This document shows positions 57,913 to 64,000 of a stretch of DNA of 64,000 nt, piece after piece. Source of the DNA: Hawksworthiomyces lignivorus. Taxonomy: Eukaryota > Ascomycota > Sordariomycetes > Ophiostomatales > Ophiostomataceae. Under the pieces are notes generated by a model. That model worked only from the letters and a program-made list of their open reading frames with translations, was not told the DNA's origin and ran no database searches. The position numbers were made by a program, and so were the translations under genes. Position 1 is the stretch's first letter, and each line of letters begins with the position of its first letter. The stretch lies in the NCBI GenBank assembly GCA_002917075.1, contig NTMA01000055.1, positions 1 through 64,000 of the forward strand, in the 5' to 3' direction.

Positions 57913-59413
57913 CGTCCAAATAGACTAGATTCTCTGTACTGCAATTCATAGATACAGAATACTTACTATCTGTGATGCATATCGCGTCATTAGATTCAGC
58001 GTTATGCGGTTAATGTTGCAGCAATTATGTTGAGTTAAGATGAGCAGATCGCTAACTGACAAAGCAGAAATAACTCCGCCTACGTAGCCATTGCTTGACA
58101 TTGGGATGAACTCATGATGTAATTAGCTGCTATCCACTCATAAGCCCGAGCAGGAGACTAGACGTAATTCTAGAAATCATATTAACAGATTGCTGCGACA
58201 TTGACATAAACGAATTATTGTTGCTATGTTGTGCTGTATTGCGCCTTGTACATGATTCTTTTTTTTTTAAGAACAATCTGTGACATGCGCTTAGCACGAC
58301 AAATCTTATTCAGCTCTCCGCGGCTAGAAAAGTACACTAGCTAATAAATCTTGGTAGAATGGGGCTCCATGGGACCCAAAAGGCTGTGTGCAGCCTCTAG
58401 AAGTTAGGTATGTAGGTAGGTAGTTTTCGAAGTGTGGACTTTGCCATCTACACTGCCCTCTGAGCTAATAAGAAGGGGGTGAGAGGTGCCAGAATTTCTG
58501 TTCTTGGGGGAAGATAGGAGGAATCATTAATATATTAGAAGAAAACGAGAGTCTACACGTCTCTGCTCAATTAGAGGCGATCTGGACAAGTCCATTTTTG
58601 AATTGATTGATGAAATTTTAGTAAAGTTGTAAAAAGGCGTCTGGCTTTTAGCTGGACGCCGCCCTCGCTGCCGCCCTCGCTGCAAGACAGGCACAGCCTC
58701 ACTCAAAGGGAGACTCCTTTTTGCCAGAGACTACAAATTCACGTATGCTTCCTTGGTCATTTGTCTCGATAGACAACTGATCAGACAGCATAGGGTCCTC
58801 TGCCTTGGATTTATAAGGCTGTGGCTGCCTCAGTGTTTAGGCTAAGTCGAGGAGGGTGTCCAACCCCCTTTCAGGAATTGGTATCTTAAATCTGTTTTGT
58901 GCACATTGCATGGCTGGTACATATTGTTCAGGCTAGAGGAAGAGTAAATATCCAAACTAATTTGTGAAGATATAAATCTTTGAACATGACAAAGCCTCTT
59001 AGTTTAATGTTTTTGGCCGCCTAGTTACTTGTGTAAGACCATGTCAATGGTAATCGTCATAGAGTCTCCGGCCCGAAATTCGGGCAAATTGCGCAACGCC
59101 AGCTGTGCTCTCATAGTACCTGGCATGCACCTGAGTGTTATTAGCCGATGAGTCACAACAGAGTCACTTTAACATATGTGCGTAAATAAGTTTATGAGGG
59201 CTTATAAGCATAGGGCATTTTTTCACGAGGTTCAAGGCTGCTAACATTCTTTCCAAGTCCGGAAATTACGTCGGAGTTTCAGGTAGCTAGCTGAACCTTA
59301 GTTAAGGTGAAAGTAAAAAGGTTTTACATGCTTCTTTCCTTTAATATGTTGTGCAGAGGAGATCTCTATTGACCTTCCTCGATAAATTTTCTGACACATC
59401 TAGAAGCCTCAAT
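57913..59413. other. Intergenic DNA (1.5 kb)
   Basis: No gene. It contains a poly-T run near 58260, a GTAG-like run at about 58410-58422, a 12-bp duplication at 58658 and the promoter of the SnoaL-like gene. Confidence 0.55.
58658..58681. repeat. 12-bp perfect tandem duplication
   Basis: GCCGCCCTCGCT occurs twice in tandem in otherwise AT-rich intergenic DNA. Confidence 0.85.
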
Positions 59414-60009
59414 ATGGAATATAGTACCTTAGACGTTGCTTGGCCGGCAGTTCCTCTTCCTCAAGAGTCCAAGCATTTACTTCACTTATTTTTTTCGACG
59501 CTAGACGACTCTAGTGACGTAGCTGGCCTCCGACTCGCTGAAAAAATCTTCGCGGAGGATGGGGAGTTGATAGCAGCGTCTGGAGCTGCATGTGGTTATG
59601 CAGGTGAGACTAATCAGTCAGCTTATCAAATTACATGCAATATAAGATTCTGATGCTGGCTTTTCAATTAAGAGATTAGCCAGTGTCGAAAAAATGCGTG
59701 GACGCTGGTGAAAGTGCGGCACCACACCATTCAAAGAGTGTACTCTCACGATGCCAACGGAGATGACCTTTTGATGATTGGTCATGTTGATATGACTCTT
59801 ATAAACCAAAAGGTTGTGTCTGGCGAGTTTACCGCACGAGTATTGTTTTCCAGAAATGAGAATAATGAATTACAAATCAAGAAATATCAAGTCTGGGCGG
59901 TAAGATACTGCCAACGTCTTACTATTATCACAGGGTAAATATCTCATGCTTATAGGACACTGCACCCATGACGAATGCCCTTCACTCTATCAATACTATC
60001 AATAAATAA
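59414..60009 (+). CDS. SnoaL/NTF2-like small protein
   Basis: Three exons, 59414-59603, 59673-59899 and 59956-60009 (471 nt, 156 aa). The first ATG in frame is 59414. The fold-typical parts are LFFSTLDDSSDVAGLRLAEKIF with FAEDGEL, then RKNAWTLVKVRHH and the beta-strand-rich part GHVDMTLINQKVVSGEFTAR. The first junction works only with the AG at 59671-59672, ahead of a second AG. SnoaL-like proteins in fungal clusters act as cyclases, isomerases or hydratases without cofactors. It neighbours the polyketide synthase convergently, so a role on its product is plausible (inference). Intact. Confidence 0.8.
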
Positions 60010-60587
60010 AGAAACTAAGAAACGAAGTATTTATTTATGAGCGGAAATTAGAAACCAAGGAATGAAAAAATCGTATGGGCATCATCACATTCTTTTCATT
60101 ACAATTCGTAGTCTCCGGCCACACAAGCTAAGCTTAATAAGCACGAGACGCGCAAGATATTGCCGATGTCGTTGGGACTTTCGCGATTGCGAAACCTACC
60201 TCTCAAAATCAAGAACCAATCCATCTATTATAGGGAAAACTAGCTGTCTCTTTCGGAGTCCGCTTTTGCTTGTTTGGTGATTCTGCTGATATTTGTAACC
60301 ATCTGATTAAATGCGTAGTTTTGCTAAAAGAAATTTAGCACTAGCTAAGAAGTGGTTAATGGATGTCAATTCTTGCATGAACATATTTTTTTCATGTGCC
60401 TCTATAAACTATTCCACAATTCTATATCACCATGTAGCATAGATAATGTCAGGTCGAATATCCTGCACCACCTTGATGAATTTATAATTTAAGAAATTGA
60501 ATTGAAGTCTAAATAAGATTCTCAATACCTCTCCAACCTCATGCGCACTTCTTTCTTGCATTCTGGCTTAGGAACATAAAGAATTTG
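60010..60587. other. Intergenic between convergent genes
   Basis: 3' sides of the SnoaL-like gene and the polyketide synthase. AT-rich, no gene seen. Confidence 0.6.
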
Positions 60588-63500
60588 TCAAGTTGGTTTC
60601 TCAAACGAGACCACTTCTGTCTTACGTAAAACCATCTCCGCGAGGGCGACGAAGGAGCCGCTGCTGAGAAGGTCAAGGATTGTTAGAGCAGCGCCAAATT
60701 CGCGTGTGATCCAATTACGAATCTCGATGGAGACGAGCGAATCGAGACCATAGAAGGAGGTAGCCTTGGTGGGCTCGAGCTCCTCGCGCGGCAACATCAG
60801 AACGGCGGCTGTCTTATCCAATAAGCCTTCAATGACGATGCGAGAAGCCTCGTCATATGAGGTAGCCCGCTTCAACGCTACACCGGGCGACACCGCTTGA
60901 GTTGCGTCTGCGCCGCTAGCATTTTCTGAGGCAGCACGAGAGCAGATGGCCGTGAACTTAGCGTCCGATGCCCAGAAGACATCAGAGAAGGAGGCCGGAA
61001 GCTTCAGGCCGGTGATCACTTGCGACTGGCAGGTCTCCTCAGCGTAGCCAGTAATAGAAGCAGCTACTAGTGCGAGGATCTCTTTCTCACAAATGGCTTC
61101 GCCACCGAGTTGATCCATGACGACTTTTTGCCTCTCTGCGTTCTCAGCGAGGTAACCTGTATCGCTGACGGCGGCCAAGTCGAGTGCTGTCGCTGCGAGT
61201 CCTTGAGAGCGCCGATACTGAACGAAGGAATCGAGGAAAGTGTTTGCCGCTGCGTAAGCAGACTGTCCGCGGTTCCCAATTACACCGGCAACTGAGCTAA
61301 GGGCGATGAAGAAATCAAGCTTCGCATTTACGAGTGCCGAGTGAATATTCCAGCAACCGGCAACCTTCGATTTGACTACTTTCTCCCACTGGTTGAAGCT
61401 CATATTTTCGAACAAGACGTCCTGATTAAGGTATTAGCATAAACACTGCGCCATAATGTGTTCCAGACGATATCATTCAGTTCAAGACTTACATCAAGCA
61501 CCATAGCACTGTGCACAACTCCACGAATAGGCGGCAGCTGCGCGGTAATATCTGCAACCATGCGCTCAACCTCCTTGGCGTCTGAAACATCGCAACGGCG
61601 TAGACTAACTCTGGTGCCGAACTCTTCGGCACTCTCAATGACTTCCTTAACTTTAGCGGAGATCTTCTCAGAGCGGGAAACAAGAACAATGTTCTTGGCG
61701 CCTCTTCTTGCCATCCAGCTAGTCATACTACGGCCAATACCGCCGGTACCGCCGATAATGACGTAAGTAGCATCTCCACGAAGGATTCCATTTAACGTTT
61801 TGTCGCTATACGTTGCCTGTAATATTGTCAGCGGTTTCCATTGGTGAGATATAAGTATATAAACGGCTAAAACATACCTTGACCATGTCATCCGGACCAC
61901 TAGTCACAAGAATCTTGCCATGGACTTTACCGGACTGAAGGGTTCGGAAAGCGGCTTCTATATTTGAAATTGGCATAACAGTTATGGGTGAAATTGGCTT
62001 GACCAGACCGTAGCCGAGGAGCCGGAAGACATCGTCGAGGATACGCCTCATAGCCAGTGGTCGCTCACTCGCAAGCACTGTGAGATCAACGGAAGCAAAT
62101 GTGGCGTTGTTCTCAAAAGCTGCCATTGCGAGGCCAGAATTGCTGAGAATATCGCGCTTTCCAATCTCAACGAAGCGGCCGAAGTGTGCGATGCATTCCC
62201 ACGTAGCGCGAAGGGCATCTCCTGCCAGGGAATTCAGAACGACATCCACACCTCGTCCCTGGGTAGCCCGGAGGACCGCCTTGGCAAACGTAGTGTCGCG
62301 GCTAAAGAAGATTCGATCCTCGGAAATTCCGTACGTTTCGATGAGGAAGGACTTCTTCGCCTGGCTGCCTACCGTAGCGTAGATCTCCGCGCCAACCATC
62401 TTGGAGAGCATGATGGCAGCTTGTCCAACACCGCCAGCTGCGGCATGAATCAAGACGGACTCACCACGCTGCAGACGGGCGACGTCAAATAGGCCGTAGT
62501 ATGCTGTACAGAACACAACAGGGATAGTGGCTGCAACTTCAAGGCTCATGTCATCTGGAACTTTTGCAACGCTTGTGGCCTTGCAGCGTGTGTATGTCGA
62601 GTAAGCTCCCTCAGAGCTTGCGCAAACTCGATCCCCAACCTTGAAGTCAGTAATGTTGCTTCCAATGCTATTGATTACGCCTGCAACCTCGACACCAAGG
62701 TATGGGCTAGGAACCTCGCCCATCGAGACCATGATATCTTTGAAGTTCATGCTTGTAACTAAGACCTCGATGGAAACCTCGTCAGGTCCTAGCGGTTTTG
62801 CGATTGTCTCGTCATCAATGAAATGCAGTGTGTCTAGCGCGCCTTTTGTTCCCACGTGGAGTTTAAGCGGCCTCCCAGGCTGCTTGAATGGCTGAAGGAA
62901 TGGAGTCGCGGAGGCGTCGGTGCGCTGTTCGACAAAAGTGTCCATATCGGAGTCCTCTACAACACGACAAACACTTAAGACGCCACCTCTTTCTTGGAAC
63001 TCCATGTCCATTGTGGCAGATGCGCCTTGACCGAACACTCTATGAGCAACATCAAAAATCGTCTGTGTAGTCTCAGTAGCAGAGGTGGGATTGAGTCCGT
63101 CAAGATCGAGGGTGGCGAACTTCAGGCCCGATTCGGAACGGATGGTACGGGCTAGACCGAGAATCATGCCAAGCCGTGGATCTGTTGAATCCGTGTACGC
63201 ACCCCGGACAACCCACAGTACGCCCTTCGCAGCTTGCGCCAGTTTTTGCAGCTGGACGAAAGTTTCAGCGTCTAGCGTGGATAAGAAAGGATGTTCCAGC
63301 TCCACGAGGACAATGCAGATCTTGCCGTCTATCTTGGTATTTTTGAAAGTCCCGAGGACCACGTCGTCTTTGCTCGAATGCTGGAATTGCTCTTTCACTT
63401 TCGACGCCAGCGCAGACTCTTGTTGTGGTGTACAGATAATGGCAACGTTCTCAAACTCTGGAATCGCCTTCGTATTTTCAGATACTGCGGACTCGGTCTC

Positions 63501-64000
63501 TTCACCGGGAGAAACTTGCTCCCAGGTAACTCTGTAGCATAGCTCGCGAGACGAAGGATTCTCTGAGAAACTGTCGCCGTCAAAGATAGGATCGAGTGTG
63601 AGTCCTTCCATGCTGATCAGCTCAGATTTTCCATCCATAGTTGTTGCAAACATTGTGATTGTGCTCGATTCTGGATTCTCGTAATTGGCTCTTCCCGTGC
63701 CATAGACACGAATTCGGTCGCCTGGCGTTTTGCATACACTGGTGGAAATGCTAAGACTCTTAAAGTGGCGAGGCATGTATAGATTGTGAATATTACCACG
63801 ACCAGCCCCAAGTATGACCCAAGCGGGGTGCGTGAACTGGTCTAAGAAAGCAGGGTGAATATAAAGCTCCGGTTCGTGACCCTTCGGCATTAAACGGCTG
63901 GTATTGGGTACGATAACTTCGGCAACACAGGTGGTATCGCTAGCCATGCAATTTTCCATGGATTTAAACTGAGGTGTGTACTTGGCCGTTACGTCTTCAA
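60588..64000 (-). CDS. Highly reducing polyketide synthase, C-terminal part (DH-ER-KR-ACP), cut by window edge
   Basis: Exons beyond 64000-61878, 61816-61493 and 61421-60588 read as one open frame (1100+ codons). From the edge: the C-terminal half of a dehydratase (YIHPAFLDQFTHPAW, with the catalytic Asp), a linker/pseudo-KR region of about 250 residues, the enoylreductase (NFKDIMVSMGE, LGVEVAGV, NADPH motif AAAGGVGQAAI), the ketoreductase (GGTGGIGRSM, catalytic YAAAN), and the acyl carrier domain with phosphopantetheine site GLDSLVSIEIRNW. No methyltransferase motif is visible. No thioesterase follows, as is usual for HR-PKS, so release needs another enzyme. KS, AT and the DH N-terminus lie outside the window. 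Confidence 0.95.

Noticed and set aside
62080..63542. ORFs of 60-150 codons antisense to the polyketide synthase
   Set aside because: Shadows of the coding strand.
1..64000. CRISPR arrays, rRNA, tRNA genes
   Set aside because: No regularly spaced repeats and no recognisable tRNA or rRNA sequence noticed on reading; CRISPR is not expected in a fungal chromosome. A tRNA scan was not possible here.

Overview
This window is the left end of a chromosome of a filamentous ascomycete (Pezizomycotina, probably Sordariomycetes; genus not determined). It opens on a (CCCTAA)n telomere tract. Genes carry short introns of about 40-90 nt with GT-AG borders, and the families are typical of fungal subtelomeres. 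Nearly all multi-exon models below were spliced by hand. For each model called intact, the exon lengths sum to a multiple of three and the protein reads without a stop; there are no transcripts to confirm them.

Layout. (1) 0.2-6.8 kb: one NWD/NACHT/WD40 NLR-type gene whose stop codon lies about 100 bp from the telomere repeats. (2) 7-13 kb: decayed DNA, with a sugar-transporter relic, an intact F-box gene and a GC-rich coding relic with five in-frame stops. (3) 13-17 kb: a Zn2Cys6 regulator divergent from a short-chain dehydrogenase (SDR). (4) 17-30 kb: gene-poor DNA with a GC-rich relic, a small secreted peptide, a second F-box protein, a fungal transcription-factor-domain protein and another SDR. 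(5) 30.5-35.6 kb: a secreted, cysteine-rich, NucA/NucB-type nuclease, a LINE 3' end with target-site duplication, and a secreted LysM-effector-like cysteine protein. (6) 36.5-41.5 kb: a dead sugar transporter and about 3 kb without genes. (7) 41.5-64 kb: a metabolic gene cluster with a carboxylesterase, two FAD monooxygenases (both broken), a P450, a DUF3237 protein, a polytopic membrane protein, an acetoacetyl-CoA-synthetase-like ligase, an SDR with one nonsense codon, a SnoaL-like protein and the C-terminal part of a highly reducing polyketide synthase that runs off the window.

How it fits together. The telomere-proximal third carries recognition and turnover genes (NLR, F-box) among relics. 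The middle carries secreted proteins that may act outside the cell. The right third looks like a polyketide or aromatic/acyl metabolism cluster that is partly intact and partly decaying. Most nonsense codons in the relics are explained by C:G to T:A changes, as repeat-induced point mutation or simple deamination would produce.
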